From Klebsiella pneumoniae (GTDB lineage Bacteria; Pseudomonadota; Gammaproteobacteria; Pseudomonadales; CAMAPQ01), in assembly GCA_945860125.1 (NCBI GenBank), contig CAMAPQ010000025.1, positions 1 through 34,209 on the forward strand: a stretch of DNA of 34,209 nt. The letters run 5' to 3'. The notes beneath the pieces were generated by a model. It saw only the letters and a program-made list of their open reading frames with translations, was not told where the DNA came from and searched no databases. Of the stretch, positions 8,458-17,983 are shown one piece after another. A program made the translations under genes and the position numbers. Each line of letters begins with the position of its first letter. Position 1 is the stretch's first letter.

Positions 8458-11400
8458 ATGCCAAAGCGTCAAGAGATAAAAAGTGTTTTGATAATCGGTG
8501 CAGGTCCTATCGTGATTGGGCAGGCTTGTGAATTTGACTATTCAGGGACGCAAGCGTGTAAGGCGTTACGCGAAGAAGGTATTCGCGTTATTCTGATTAA
8601 CTCTAATCCCGCAACGATCATGACGGATCCTTCCACTGCGGAAGCGGTTTATATTGAGCCTATTACTTGGCAAACAGTAGCAAGGATTATTGAAAAAGAA
8701 AGACCTTGTGCGTTACTGCCTACCATGGGCGGACAAACAGCACTGAATTGTGCGCTGGATCTTGATCGGGAAGGTATTTTAGAAAAATTTAATGTTGAGC
8801 TGATTGGTGCTTCTAAAGAGGCGATTAATACGGCCGAGGATCGCCAGAAGTTTGGAAAAGCTATGGCTGAAATTGGAATTGATACAGCACGTTGTGGTAT
8901 TGCTCATAGCATTGATGAAGCTTTGCAGGTTCAATCTCGGCTTGGTTTTCCGGCAATTATTCGTCCCTCTTTTACTTTGGGTGGTAGCGGGGGTGGCATT
9001 GCCTATAATCGTGAAGAATTTGTTGAAATTTGTGAGCGAGGCTTAGATTTATCACCGACGAAAGAATTGCTTATTGATGAGTCGCTGATTGGTTGGAAAG
9101 AGTATGAGATGGAAGTGGTCAGGGATCGCAATGATAACTGCATCATTATTTGTTCTATAGAAAATTTGGATCCAATGGGTATTCATACGGGCGATTCAAT
9201 TACTGTGGCACCTGCGCAAACTTTAACTGATAAAGAATATCAGCAGATGAGGCAGGCCTCGATTGCGGTATTGAGAAAAGTAGGTGTTGAAACAGGCGGA
9301 TCAAATGTCCAGTTCGCCATCAATCCTGCTGATGGGCGGATGGTAATTATTGAAATGAATCCGCGTGTTAGTAGATCTTCTGCTTTAGCTTCCAAGGCTA
9401 CTGGTTTTCCGATTGCTAAAGTCGCGGCCAAGCTTGCTATAGGCTATACGCTTGATGAGTTAAGGAATGATATTACGGGAGGGAAAACCCCCGTTTCCTT
9501 TGAGCCTTCTATTGATTATGTCGTTACAAAAATCCCGCGTTTTACGTTTGAAAAGTTTCCTTGCGCTGAACCTATTTTGACAACACAAATGAAGTCTGTG
9601 GGCGAAGTTATGGCGATGGGGAGTACTTTTCAAGAGTCATTTCAAAAAGCATTGCGCGGTCTTGAGATGGGTTATAACGGCTTAACCCCGCAGGTTGATT
9701 TATTCTCGCCAGACGTAGAACAGATTTTAACCCATCAATTAACGCACTGCGGCCCCAACCGTATTCTTATTGTTGCTGATGCAATGCGTTTTGGCTGGAG
9801 TAACGAGAAGATATTTGAGCTAACTTTTATTGATCCTTGGTTTTTAACTTATATCGAAGATCTTGTCTTGGAGGAGAAAAAACTAGCCAATCAAACTTTA
9901 GAGGATTTATCTTCTGATGATTTAACGCGATTGAAGCGTAAGGGTTTTTCTGATTCTCGTCTTGCTGAAATTTTAAGTGTTAATGAATCTAAAGTAAGAG
10001 CATATCGATTACAGCTTGGTGTTAAGCCTGCTTATAAAAGAGTTGATACTTGCGGCGGAGAGTTTTCTACCGATACTGCTTATATGTATTCGACTTACGA
10101 TGCTGAGTGTGAAGCAATGCCGACAAATCGTAAGAAAATTGTGATTTTAGGCGGTGGCCCTAATCGAATTGGCCAAGGTATTGAGTTTGATTACTGTTGT
10201 GTTCATTCTGCGCTTGCGTTACGAGAAGATGGCTATGAGACAATCATGATCAATTGCAATCCTGAAACGGTATCAACTGATTATGATACCTCTGATCGTC
10301 TTTATTTTGAGCCTGTAACAGTAGAGGATGTGCTTTCCATTATTGATAAAGAAAAGCCTGTTGGCGTTATTGTTCAGTTTGGCGGGCAGACGCCACTAAG
10401 AATTGCTCAGGCTCTTAAAAGGGAAGGCGTACCTATCATTGGTACAAGTCCTGATGCAATTGATCGTGCTGAAGATAGAGCCTTATTTAAATTAGTTTTA
10501 GAAAAGCTTGACTTAAAGCAGCCACCTAATAGAACGGTTATGAGTAAGGACGAAGCAATTGCGTCAGCAAAAGAATTAACTTTTCCTCTTGTTGTAAGGC
10601 CTTCCTTTGTTTTGGGTGGGCGCGCCATGGAGATTGTTTATGATGAAATAGAGCTTGCGCGCTATATGACTGAAGCGGTAAAAGTTTCGCCTGAAAGTCC
10701 TATTTTGCTTGATTATTTCTTAAGTAATGCGATTGAAGTTGATGTGGATGCTGTCAGCGATGGAACGCATGTTGTCATTGGTGCAATTATGCAGCATATC
10801 GAACAAGCAGGAATTCACTCGGGAGATTCTGCCTGTTCTTTGCCTCCTTATAGTTTATCGCTTGAGATTCAAACTCGAATTCGAGAGCAGATGATTCATA
10901 TGGCATTAGAGCTTGGTGTTGTAGGCTTAATGAATGCTCAGTTTGCTGTTCAGGGCGAAGATGTTTATGTTTTAGAAGTGAATCCTCGTGCATCAAGAAC
11001 GGCACCTTTTGTCTCTAAATGCATAGGACGATCTCTTGCTAAAATTGCCGCAAGATGTATGGTTGGCCAGTCTTTATCTCAACAGAATTTTGAACATGAA
11101 ATCATCCCTCATTTTTTCTCAGTAAAAGAAGCAGTTTTTCCCTTTGTTAAATTCCCGGGTGTTGATCCTATTCTTGGTCCTGAAATGCGTTCAACCGGCG
11201 AAGTCATGGGGGTAGGGTTAACTTTTGCAGAGGCGTTTTATAAAGCGAGCGTGGGCGCGGGAGAGAAATTTCCTGCTGCAGGCCGTGTTTTTATTAGCGT
11301 AAAAGAAGCTGATAAACAAGCTGTTGTGCAGGTTGCTCGTGACTTAATCGCGCTTGGTTTTACATTAGTGGCAACAAGAGGTACAGCAAAAATTATTCTG

Positions 11401-11682
11401 GATGCGGGTGTTTCTTGTGACATTGTTAATAAAGTCAAAGAGGGCAGGCCCCACATTGTTGATCGAATTAAAAATGATGAGATTAATCTTGTGATTAATA
11501 CAACAGAAGGGAAGCTTGCGATAGCTGACTCTTTTTTAATTAGGCGTTCTGCGTTACAGCATAAAGTGACTTGTACAACAACATTGGCAGGTGCCCAAGC
11601 AATTTGCTTGGCCTTGGCTTATATGAAATCAAATGATACTTCTGTTAGAAGTATTCAATCGTTACATGATGAGATTGCGTAA
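8458..11682 (+). CDS. carB: Carbamoyl-phosphate synthase large subunit CarB
   Basis: CarB makes carbamoyl phosphate from bicarbonate, two ATP and ammonia tunnelled from CarA. The 1074-residue protein shows two homologous ATP-grasp halves: the first opens [20 protein letters not shown], the second [18 protein letters not shown] near residue 560. Each half has its own ATP-grasp signatures ([65 protein letters not shown]). The C-terminal 130 or so residues form the MGS-like allosteric domain ([19 protein letters not shown]). The start agrees with the MPKRxxIKS opening of the family, though the ribosome site is weak. It lies 108 bases after carA, presumably co-transcribed. Confidence 0.99.
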   Translation: MPKRQEIKSVLIIGAGPIVIGQACEFDYSGTQACKALREEGIRVILINSNPATIMTDPSTAEAVYIEPITWQTVARIIEKERPCALLPTMGGQTALNCALDLDREGILEKFNVELIGASKEAINTAEDRQKFGKAMAEIGIDTARCGIAHSIDEALQVQSRLGFPAIIRPSFTLGGSGGGIAYNREEFVEICERGLDLSPTKELLIDESLIGWKEYEMEVVRDRNDNCIIICSIENLDPMGIHTGDSITVAPAQTLTDKEYQQMRQASIAVLRKVGVETGGSNVQFAINPADGRMVIIEMNPRVSRSSALASKATGFPIAKVAAKLAIGYTLDELRNDITGGKTPVSFEPSIDYVVTKIPRFTFEKFPCAEPILTTQMKSVGEVMAMGSTFQESFQKALRGLEMGYNGLTPQVDLFSPDVEQILTHQLTHCGPNRILIVADAMRFGWSNEKIFELTFIDPWFLTYIEDLVLEEKKLANQTLEDLSSDDLTRLKRKGFSDSRLAEILSVNESKVRAYRLQLGVKPAYKRVDTCGGEFSTDTAYMYSTYDAECEAMPTNRKKIVILGGGPNRIGQGIEFDYCCVHSALALREDGYETIMINCNPETVSTDYDTSDRLYFEPVTVEDVLSIIDKEKPVGVIVQFGGQTPLRIAQALKREGVPIIGTSPDAIDRAEDRALFKLVLEKLDLKQPPNRTVMSKDEAIASAKELTFPLVVRPSFVLGGRAMEIVYDEIELARYMTEAVKVSPESPILLDYFLSNAIEVDVDAVSDGTHVVIGAIMQHIEQAGIHSGDSACSLPPYSLSLEIQTRIREQMIHMALELGVVGLMNAQFAVQGEDVYVLEVNPRASRTAPFVSKCIGRSLAKIAARCMVGQSLSQQNFEHEIIPHFFSVKEAVFPFVKFPGVDPILGPEMRSTGEVMGVGLTFAEAFYKASVGAGEKFPAAGRVFISVKEADKQAVVQVARDLIALGFTLVATRGTAKIILDAGVSCDIVNKVKEGRPHIVDRIKNDEINLVINTTEGKLAIADSFLIRRSALQHKVTCTTTLAGAQAICLALAYMKSNDTSVRSIQSLHDEIA

Positions 11683-11729
11683 ATTGATTTGAAATTCTCA
11701 AAAATAAGCAAGTTATATGGGTGAGTTTT

Positions 11730-12206
11730 ATGAAAAGAGTGCCAATGACGGTGGATGGATATGAGCGGCTCAAAGAAGAGTTGGTTTTTCGAAAGACAAC
11801 AGAGAGGGCTCAAATTACTCAGGCTATAGCAGAGGCGCGTGCTCATGGTGACTTAAAAGAAAATGCTGAATATCATGCGGCAAGAGAGCAGCAGAGTTTT
11901 TCAGAAGGTAGAATTAAAGAGATTGAATCAAAGCTATCTGATGCTCAAGTGATTGATGTAACGAAGATGCAAAATAGCGGAAGAGTAATATTTGGCGTAA
12001 CAGTAAAATTAGTTAATCTTGCAACGGACGAAGAAAAAATTTATAAAATTGTTGGTGAGGATGAGGCGAATATTAAACAGAATAAAATATCTGTTTCTTC
12101 TCCAATTGCGCGCGCTTTAGTTTCTAAAGAAGCTGGCGATGTTGCTAAGGTTGAGACGCCAAGCGGTGCGGTAGAGTATGAAATTGTTACCGTTGACTAT
12201 GTTTAA
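11730..12206 (+). CDS. greA: Transcription elongation factor GreA
   Basis: GreA enters the RNA polymerase secondary channel and stimulates cleavage of backtracked transcripts. Taking the ATG at 11730 (GGTGAG just upstream) gives 158 residues, equal to E. coli GreA, and the standard opening [17 protein letters not shown]; an in-frame GTG nine bases earlier is less likely. The N-terminal coiled coil carries [17 protein letters not shown] with the tip acidic residues D41 and E44 that position the catalytic metal. The C-terminal FKBP-like domain ends in [16 protein letters not shown]-like sequence (here [16 protein letters not shown]). It follows carB by 47 bases and ends before a repeat/terminator cluster. 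Confidence 0.97.
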   Translation: MKRVPMTVDGYERLKEELVFRKTTERAQITQAIAEARAHGDLKENAEYHAAREQQSFSEGRIKEIESKLSDAQVIDVTKMQNSGRVIFGVTVKLVNLATDEEKIYKIVGEDEANIKQNKISVSSPIARALVSKEAGDVAKVETPSGAVEYEIVTVDYV

Positions 12207-12213
12207 ATAGCGA

Positions 12214-12245
12214 TTAGTTTAAGTAGCACTTAGTTTAAGTAGCAC
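12214..12245. repeat. Two perfect tandem copies of a 16-base unit
   Basis: TTAGTTTAAGTAGCAC occurs at 12214-12229 and again, directly abutting, at 12230-12245. It lies between the greA stop and the terminator at 12249. The duplication looks like a slippage event in non-coding DNA. No function is implied. Confidence 0.9.
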
Positions 12246-12248
12246 ATA

Positions 12249-12282
12249 AAAGACGGGCCTAAAATGATTTAGGCTCGTCTTT
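12249..12282 (+). terminator. Intrinsic terminator of greA, possibly bidirectional
   Basis: A 15-bp stem with one G-T pair: AAAGACGGGCCTAAA (12249-12263), loop ATGA, TTTAGGCTCGTCTTT (12268-12282). The A-rich left and T-rich right flanks let it work for greA on the plus strand and for the minus-strand genes converging from the right. Confidence 0.88.
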
Positions 12283-12292
12283 CCAAAATCGG

Positions 12293-12309
12293 CGCCGAGA
12301 GACTCGGCG
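12293..12309. other. Short GC-rich hairpin next to the greA terminator
   Basis: CGCCGAG (12293-12299), a three-base AGA loop, and CTCGGCG (12303-12309) form a perfect 7-bp stem. It has no T-run of its own. It lies 19 bases beyond the yhbY stop in the direction of yhbY transcription, so it could stabilise the 3' end of that transcript. Confidence 0.6.
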
Positions 12310-12327
12310 TAAGCTCATAGAATATAA

Positions 12328-12645
12328 CTAGCCTTTGATATTGAATCTCACAACATTGGATAGTTTTGTATTTTGTTCTTCTGATTTTTTGTAGACTAGC
12401 AGAACATTGCCTACACGTTGAATAAGTTCAGCAGCGAGTGTTTCGCAAATTGATTTTTCCCACTCTTTCTTTTCTTCGCGGTTTTCATTTACTAATTTTA
12501 TTTTGATAAGCTCATGATTATCTAAGGCGGTTTTCATTTCAATTAATAGGTTTTCATGTAACCCTTTAGAAGAAATAATTACGGCAGGGTTTAGTTGGTG
12601 TCCGATTGAGCGTAACTGTTTTTTAAAGCTTTGCGAAAGTATCAT
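12328..12645 (-). CDS. yhbY: CRS1/YhbY-domain RNA-binding protein
   Basis: YhbY is a small KH-like protein that associates with large-ribosomal-subunit precursors. The 105-residue product spans the whole domain, with LRSIGHQLNPAVIISSKGL in the N-terminal half and NHELIKIKLVNENREEK in the middle. The family's GxxG-type RNA-binding loop is represented by the SKGL turn. The C-terminus is slightly longer than the E. coli protein. It is transcribed opposite to greA, as in many gammaproteobacteria, with 10 bases between it and the upstream 211-residue gene. The ftsJ and ftsH genes usually found beside it are absent. Confidence 0.93.
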   Translation of the reverse strand: MILSQSFKKQLRSIGHQLNPAVIISSKGLHENLLIEMKTALDNHELIKIKLVNENREEKKEWEKSICETLAAELIQRVGNVLLVYKKSEEQNTKLSNVVRFNIKG

Positions 12646-12655
12646 TTACTGAACC

Positions 12656-13291
12656 TTATGAGAATATTTTTGGGAAAAGACGTGATCTGGCTTTTATCAC
12701 GAAAATGCCTATTATGCTTAAAATAAGTGAGACTGAAAAGCTTCCTGATTTTTCATCCTCATCTTTAGTGCTAATGACTAGATCGTCAACGGCAATTAAC
12801 CCTGTTGAACCACAATGACTAATACGGATTTCCTTAATAGGATCCTTGCCGTCAGGCACATATATTTCAACAGGCAACCATTCTGAACTGACAATTTGCT
12901 GTTCATAAATTAGATTGTTTTTGCTATCCGCTGCTTGAATAAAGCCACACGTAAATTGATTTTCAGCTCTGACGAGTGCTGAAACATAACGAGTGTTTCC
13001 TTTAGGTTTAATAAAGCCTTCCCCTGAACTTAAGCCAGCTTCAGAGTTGCCGCTTGCCGCAACTAACCAAGAGTGCGACCCTGAATAGTGGAGATTTTTG
13101 GATGAAAAGTAAATGGCACCGCCTTCGAATAAGGCAGATACGCCATTTTTTTCAATCGTGATATTTTGAATCGTGCGAAAGTAAACACTTTCAAAGTTTT
13201 CAAAGAGTGAAGCATCTTTAGCGTTAGCTGAAATTGATAGAATAGATAACAAGACCGTCGTCAATATATTGTTTTTATTAATGATAGGCAT
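12656..13291 (-). CDS. Exported protein of unknown function with C-terminal membrane anchor
   Basis: I do not recognise this family. The 211-residue product starts with a signal peptide (hydrophobic stretch to about residue 22, ending SANA before KDASLF). The body (30-175) has alternating beta-like segments: YFRTIQNITIEKNGVSALFEGGAIYF, then a LHYSGSHSWLVAASGNSEAG segment recalling carbohydrate-binding jelly-roll folds, and ending GLIAVDDLVIST. After an acidic spacer (KDEDEKSGS) comes one membrane helix (about 184-200) and a basic tail RSRLFPKIFS. This tripartite tail resembles C-terminal sorting signals such as GlyGly-CTERM, but the Gly-Gly motif itself is not clear. The start has AGGGA upstream, inside a potential hairpin. 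yhbY follows 10 bases later. Confidence 0.8.
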   Translation of the reverse strand: MPIINKNNILTTVLLSILSISANAKDASLFENFESVYFRTIQNITIEKNGVSALFEGGAIYFSSKNLHYSGSHSWLVAASGNSEAGLSSGEGFIKPKGNTRYVSALVRAENQFTCGFIQAADSKNNLIYEQQIVSSEWLPVEIYVPDGKDPIKEIRISHCGSTGLIAVDDLVISTKDEDEKSGSFSVSLILSIIGIFVIKARSRLFPKIFS

Positions 13292-13298
13292 AAAGAAT

Positions 13299-13358
13299 CC
13301 CTGTGATAAAGCGGCAAAACAAAAAGGATATTGCTGAGGCGACTAAAGTATCACAGGG
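13299..13358 (-). promoter_or_regulatory. Inverted repeat covering the ribosome site of the 211-residue gene
   Basis: CCCTGTGATA (13299-13308) is the exact reverse complement of TATCACAGGG (13349-13358). In the minus-strand transcript the second arm includes the AGGG of the probable ribosome-binding site of the gene starting at 13291. Pairing would hide it. The loop is 40 bases. It could also simply be a processing or termination structure after the M16 genes. Confidence 0.45.
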
Positions 13359-13390
13359 GAAATTTATGAATCAATTCACTTTTTGTGTAT

Positions 13391-14965
13391 TTATTCCTTT
13401 TTTACGTCTTGTTCAGGCGTAACGCCTAACGACTGATTCAGTGCTTCTGGCCCTAATGTCACAATAACCAGGCGGTTCATATCAATAATGTTTTGAAAAG
13501 CCTTTTGAATTTCCTCTTTAGTTACTTGAGTTACTTTTTCTGTAAAATCATCAACATAAGTAATAGGCAGCTCATAAAAGCCAATTATTCCTAAGTTTGA
13601 GGCAATTGAGGTGTTTGTTGCTGTTCTTAAAGCATGTCCACCGATAATATTTTCTTTTGCCTTTTGTAGTTGGGCGTCAGAGGGGCCTTTTTCAATAAAA
13701 TTCCTCAGTATATCCAAAGTAATCTGTAGAGCTTCCTTTGCTGAGGCATTTTTAGTTTGTAGATTAATATAAAAACCGCCACTGGATAGCATGGGCGCAA
13801 AGGTGCTACTGACACTGTAAGATAAGCCTCGATCCTGACGAATAACCTGATTCAAAATAGAGTTAAAGCCGCCACCACCAAGTACTTCATTACCAACTGA
13901 TAAAGCAATAAAGTCAGGATGCCCGTTAGGAATAGCAAGCGAACCTATAAAAAGATGTGTTTGTTGGCTTGGGAACTGGATGTGAATATGGTCAGCATGC
14001 GTCGGGAGTGTGGGTGGTAATTTCGTTACTTTTTGACCTCTTTTGAGAAATTGGGTTGAAGCACGAGCAATCTCTTCGGCTTGTGATTTTGTAATATTAC
14101 CCACTATTGCCATGATCAGGTTTTGAGTCACATAGTACGTATCATAAAAATTTTTCATTATGTCGATATTGATTTTCTCAATCGATTCCTTTGTGCCTTG
14201 TGGTGGGTTTTGATAGGGGTGTTGCTTAAACAACGTAGAAAAAAAACGATTTGAAATAAGCACACTGGGTTGCTGTTCTTGCTCTTTGAGTGCAACTTGC
14301 ATCAAGTTAATATTTCTTTTGAAGTTGTCCTCAGGGAAAGAAGGCTTGCCAATAACCTCTGCAAATAAATCAAGAGCAGGATTTAAATAAGCAGGGTCTG
14401 TTAATGATCTTAATTGTGCAACAGCAACATCCCTCACTGATTCGACAACAAACTTAGCACCTAAGCTTTCAAAGCCTGCCGTAATCTCATCAACATTGTG
14501 TTCCTTAGATCCTTCACCAAGCATGGCATTCGTAAGTTTTGCGGTTCCTGGAATATCTCCATCACGAGAGCTTCCCGCGTAAAAATGTAGGCGAACATCA
14601 ACCATGGGAATTTCAGGGACACGCATAAAATAAATCTGAGCGCCATTGGGTGATGTCCAGTGCTCAATAGGCAAATGAGTTTTTTTATAGCTCATTTTGT
14701 CAATATTTTTCAGCGTCTCTAGCTTAATACCCTCTTCTATTTGCGCTATTTCCTTATCAGTAGCAGTCTCCTCCGTTGATAAAGAGGTGGGTGGCTGTGT
14801 AACGGGTGCAGTGCTGTTTTGTGTTCCCTCTTCTAGATTTAATAAAAGAATGGCAAGTAAGACAACTAAAGAAAAACCAAGTAGTAAGTATTTAACGGGC
14901 AAGCTTGTTTTCCCTTTTTGGCGTGAAGCGGCGTGATATTTAAGTATGGGTTTTTTACTCTGCAT
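13391..14965 (-). CDS. M16 peptidase-like protein lacking the zinc motif, membrane-anchored
   Basis: This belongs to the M16 (pitrilysin/processing-peptidase-like) superfamily but is the non-catalytic partner type. Where active members have HxxEH it has IPGTAKLTNAMLGEGS. Two M16 lobes remain: WTSPNGAQIYFMRVPEIPMVDVRLHFYAGSS at the start and the GLSYSVSSTFAPMLSSGGFYI segment in the second lobe. I take the ATG at 14965 (524 residues), nine bases after GAGG; other in-frame ATGs lie at 14971 and 15016. A basic cytoplasmic segment is followed by one transmembrane helix (about 26-44), so the domain is probably periplasmic. It overlaps the end of the catalytic M16 gene by 11 bases, implying translational coupling and a heterodimer. 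Confidence 0.9.
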   Translation of the reverse strand: MQSKKPILKYHAASRQKGKTSLPVKYLLLGFSLVVLLAILLLNLEEGTQNSTAPVTQPPTSLSTEETATDKEIAQIEEGIKLETLKNIDKMSYKKTHLPIEHWTSPNGAQIYFMRVPEIPMVDVRLHFYAGSSRDGDIPGTAKLTNAMLGEGSKEHNVDEITAGFESLGAKFVVESVRDVAVAQLRSLTDPAYLNPALDLFAEVIGKPSFPEDNFKRNINLMQVALKEQEQQPSVLISNRFFSTLFKQHPYQNPPQGTKESIEKINIDIMKNFYDTYYVTQNLIMAIVGNITKSQAEEIARASTQFLKRGQKVTKLPPTLPTHADHIHIQFPSQQTHLFIGSLAIPNGHPDFIALSVGNEVLGGGGFNSILNQVIRQDRGLSYSVSSTFAPMLSSGGFYINLQTKNASAKEALQITLDILRNFIEKGPSDAQLQKAKENIIGGHALRTATNTSIASNLGIIGFYELPITYVDDFTEKVTQVTKEEIQKAFQNIIDMNRLVIVTLGPEALNQSLGVTPEQDVKKE

Positions 14966-16490
14966 TTTCATTGGCCTCAGCTGTAATCGGGGCAGGTGCT
15001 GTTTTATTCTCACCATTCATATTTTGTGGTACTTCCTGAATTTTAAATTCAACGGGGATGACTTCAGCAACGGTCAATCGGTCCTTGGTTAAATAAGTTT
15101 GGGCGACTTTTTGGATCTGTTCAGGTGTAATCATTTTAATCTTTTCAAGCGTTGTTTCGCTAAGTCGCCAATCTAGCCCGAGGCTTTCAAGCGAGCCAAT
15201 TTCTGTTGCTTGGCTGGCAATCGAATCCATCTGATAAATATGCTCAGAAATAAGCTGCGCTTTTACTCTCTCAATTTCTACAGCACTAATCGGGTCAGTT
15301 TTTAATTTTTCCAACATTTCCCAGATAGCATTTTCCAGTGTTGCCAGTGTATTTGGCGTATTAGGGAGCGCACTGATAAGTAGTAGGGAGTCGCCTCTTT
15401 CAAAAGCAGAGTAGCTAGTACCAATTGAGGCAGCAATTTTTTTATCACGAATTAATTCTTTTTCCATTCTGGCGCTAAAGCCACCATCTAATACCGATAC
15501 CAGCATTTCTAGTGCGTAGGGCTCCCACTCTTCTTTAGTTGTGGTAAGACTTGGGACGTTAAAACCCATGTATAGATTGCTTAAGCGTACGGGAACTTTA
15601 ATTTGAAGTCTGCGCTCGCCCAGGCTTATAACTTCTTTTAGCGGTTCACGTCTTGGTAGTACTTTTGAGGGAATCGGGCCAAAATATTTTTTAGCAAGTT
15701 CAAAGGATTCTTCAGGATCTACATCACCTATAATCACAATTGTTGCATTGTTGGGCGCATACCAAAGGTTATACCAATTCTTTGCTTCTTCAATTGTCAG
15801 TTTTTCTAGATCATGCATCCAGCCAATAACGGGATTACGTTGGGGATTAGCAGTGTTTGCAACAGCCATGAATCGTTCATAAGCAGTGCCGGTAGGATTA
15901 TCCTCTACGCGCATTCTGCGTTCTTCCATGACAACTTGCATTTCTTTTATAAATTCTTCTTTTGGAAAGATTAGGCCTCTCATCCGATCTGCTTCTAATT
16001 CAAAGCTAATAGGGAGACGGCTTGCATTCCAGTATTGGTAGTAAGCGGTATAGTCATGCGTTGTAAAGGCATTTTCCTCTCCGCCATATTCAGCGATAAT
16101 TTTAGATGAAACCCCTGGCGGAACACGGCTTGTACCCTTAAACATCATATGCTCAAGAACATGAGAAAGCCCTGTTTGGTATACGCTCTCATCAGCAGAG
16201 CCTACTTTGTACCAAATTTGAAAAATAGCAACGGGCGCGCGGTGATTCTCTCTGACAATTAACTTCAAGCCATTATCGAGCTTATATTCATGCGTAAGCG
16301 CTGAAGCTAAAGTGTTTGGGATGGCGTCACTCTCTGCTTTACTTACTATGTTATATGCTGCAAAGAAGATAAAAGCAAAGCAGAGTGTAATGCGCTTCAC
16401 GCCGCCTATGGTTTTTTTCTTTAGAATGCTCTCCCGTGCTGTCATTGTATTCTGACTCAATCGACCTCTTTTTCTAGCAAGCAATGTCAT
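14955..16490 (-). CDS. M16 family zinc metallopeptidase, catalytic subunit
   Basis: This is a zinc peptidase of the M16 family with the inverted zinc motif HVLEH (H110, E113, H114 counted from the ATG at 16490) in the family block GLSHVLEHMMFKGT. The distal glutamate region EMQVVMEERRMRVEDNP follows. A hydrophobic signal or anchor (about 34-50) after a basic N-terminus directs it to the periplasm. It should act with the inactive partner encoded just downstream. The pair lies divergently from ftsY, as in Pseudomonas. AGGAG directly abuts the ATG at 16490, which is too close; a TTG two codons later (16484) has better spacing and may be the true start. The substrate is unknown. Confidence 0.93.
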   Translation of the reverse strand: MTLLARKRGRLSQNTMTARESILKKKTIGGVKRITLCFAFIFFAAYNIVSKAESDAIPNTLASALTHEYKLDNGLKLIVRENHRAPVAIFQIWYKVGSADESVYQTGLSHVLEHMMFKGTSRVPPGVSSKIIAEYGGEENAFTTHDYTAYYQYWNASRLPISFELEADRMRGLIFPKEEFIKEMQVVMEERRMRVEDNPTGTAYERFMAVANTANPQRNPVIGWMHDLEKLTIEEAKNWYNLWYAPNNATIVIIGDVDPEESFELAKKYFGPIPSKVLPRREPLKEVISLGERRLQIKVPVRLSNLYMGFNVPSLTTTKEEWEPYALEMLVSVLDGGFSARMEKELIRDKKIAASIGTSYSAFERGDSLLLISALPNTPNTLATLENAIWEMLEKLKTDPISAVEIERVKAQLISEHIYQMDSIASQATEIGSLESLGLDWRLSETTLEKIKMITPEQIQKVAQTYLTKDRLTVAEVIPVEFKIQEVPQNMNGENKTAPAPITAEANENAE

Positions 16491-16759
16491 CTCCTTTTAA
16501 CGTAACGACTTTTACGATATTAAGAATAATTTATTTTCAAATAAATTTAACTTTTCATTTTGTTATTTTTCGCAAGATTATGACAAAATACCCATTATTT
16601 TCAAATAGATCATTTTATTCTGATTCTATTTCTTAAGCTTTGCACTTTTTTTTATGATAAGTAATCATCCTATAATGAAAAGTGCATTTATTATCTTCAT
16701 TATGTCAGGCTAGTTATTATCTTTTGCACTTAAATTTTTTACTTTGATGGAATGGCAAG
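16491..16759 (+). promoter_or_regulatory. Divergent intergenic region upstream of ftsY
   Basis: AT-rich, no gene. A perfect TATAAT lies at 16671-16676, without a good -35 at standard distance. Around it is an inverted repeat, GCACTTTT (16642-16649) and AAAAGTGC (16678-16685), enclosing a smaller one (ATGAT 16654-16658 and ATCAT 16664-16668). This might be an operator for ftsY or only an AT-rich coincidence. TTATTTTCAAATA occurs twice, near 16532 and 16594. Confidence 0.4.
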
Positions 16760-17935
16760 ATGAATGTCAATGTAGTACTTAGCGCTGAACAGGAATTATT
16801 TAATCTGTTTTGGCACAAAAAAAGTGTTTTTACATCTGCATCGTTAGAAAAGCCGACCGAAGCAGGCCTTTTTCTTATTTATTGGGAAAAGTCTTCTCTT
16901 GCGCCTGCTGAATTGAAAACAGCACAATTGAATCCTGAGGCGTTATTAGCTCACAAGGTTACACCGCTCGTTGCTAAAGATGAGGAAGCGGTTGATAAGC
17001 CAGTTGAAGCAAAATTTTTAGGGCGGATTAAAGCAGGTTTATCAAAAACACGTCAGGCCTTCATGGGTGGGGTGGGACAGTTATTTTCATCGGAAAAACT
17101 TAATCGCCAAGTATTACTTGAGGAGGTTGAGACCAAGCTACTGATGGCAGATGTGGGGGTAGAAGCAACAGATGAAATTATTAAAAATTTATCGGTAAGC
17201 TTGCAGAAAGAGACGCTAAGTAAAGCAACTTTATTTACAAGCTTGCGCACTTCCTTATCCTCTTTACTCGAACCAAGTGCCGTAGAAAATCCTTTTGAGA
17301 CACTAAAGTTTCCGCATAAGCCTTACGTTGTATTAATCGTTGGTGTTAATGGTGTAGGCAAAACAACGACGATCGGTAAATTAGCTTATCGCTTGAAGGG
17401 AAAAGGCTTGTCTGTTTTATTAGCCGCAGGTGATACCTTTCGAGCGGCAGCTGTTGAGCAGTTGGAGGTGTGGGGGGAGCGTCATAATATTCCTGTTATT
17501 TCGCAGCATGAAGGGGCAGATAGCGCTTCGGTAATTTTTGATGCGGTGAGTCATGCAAAAGCTAAAAATATCGATGTGGTTCTCGCTGATACAGCAGGAA
17601 GACTTCATAATAAAAGTCATCTTATGAATGAACTTACTAAAGTCAGGCGTGTATTGGGTAAACTTGATCCAACTTTTCCGCATGAGAGTCTTCTTATTCT
17701 AGATGCTTGCACTGGCCAGAATGCTTTGAGTCAGACGAAGGAATTTCATTCTTCAGTTACGCTATCTGGCATTGTTTTGACTAAACTAGATGGAACAGCA
17801 AAAGGCGGTATTATCTTTGCCTTATCCAAGAAGTTTGGTTTGCCTATTCGTTATATTGGTGTTGGTGAAAAAGCAGAAGATTTGCGTCCCTTTAAGGCAG
17901 ATGAGTTTATAGAGGCATTACTTGAGACGGAATAA
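16760..17935 (+). CDS. ftsY: Signal recognition particle receptor FtsY
   Basis: FtsY is the SRP receptor GTPase that docks SRP-bound ribosomes at the inner membrane. The 391-residue product has the NG domain intact: helical N domain (about 100-185), G1 GVNGVGKTTT (195-204), DTFRAAAVEQL, G3 DTAGRL (277-282), G4 TKLD (341-344) with GTAKGG following, and the closing GVGEKAEDLRPF. The N-terminal 90 residues are unlike the usual strongly acidic A domain: they are moderately hydrophobic (FLIYWEKSS) and carry only a short acidic stretch (KDEEAVDKPVE). The gene starts the ftsYEX group, and ftsE begins 48 bases later. Confidence 0.97.
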   Translation: MNVNVVLSAEQELFNLFWHKKSVFTSASLEKPTEAGLFLIYWEKSSLAPAELKTAQLNPEALLAHKVTPLVAKDEEAVDKPVEAKFLGRIKAGLSKTRQAFMGGVGQLFSSEKLNRQVLLEEVETKLLMADVGVEATDEIIKNLSVSLQKETLSKATLFTSLRTSLSSLLEPSAVENPFETLKFPHKPYVVLIVGVNGVGKTTTIGKLAYRLKGKGLSVLLAAGDTFRAAAVEQLEVWGERHNIPVISQHEGADSASVIFDAVSHAKAKNIDVVLADTAGRLHNKSHLMNELTKVRRVLGKLDPTFPHESLLILDACTGQNALSQTKEFHSSVTLSGIVLTKLDGTAKGGIIFALSKKFGLPIRYIGVGEKAEDLRPFKADEFIEALLETE

Positions 17936-17983
17936 AGTCTGGAAATAGAAAAGTCTAGAAATGGAATAGATAATGGAGTGATT

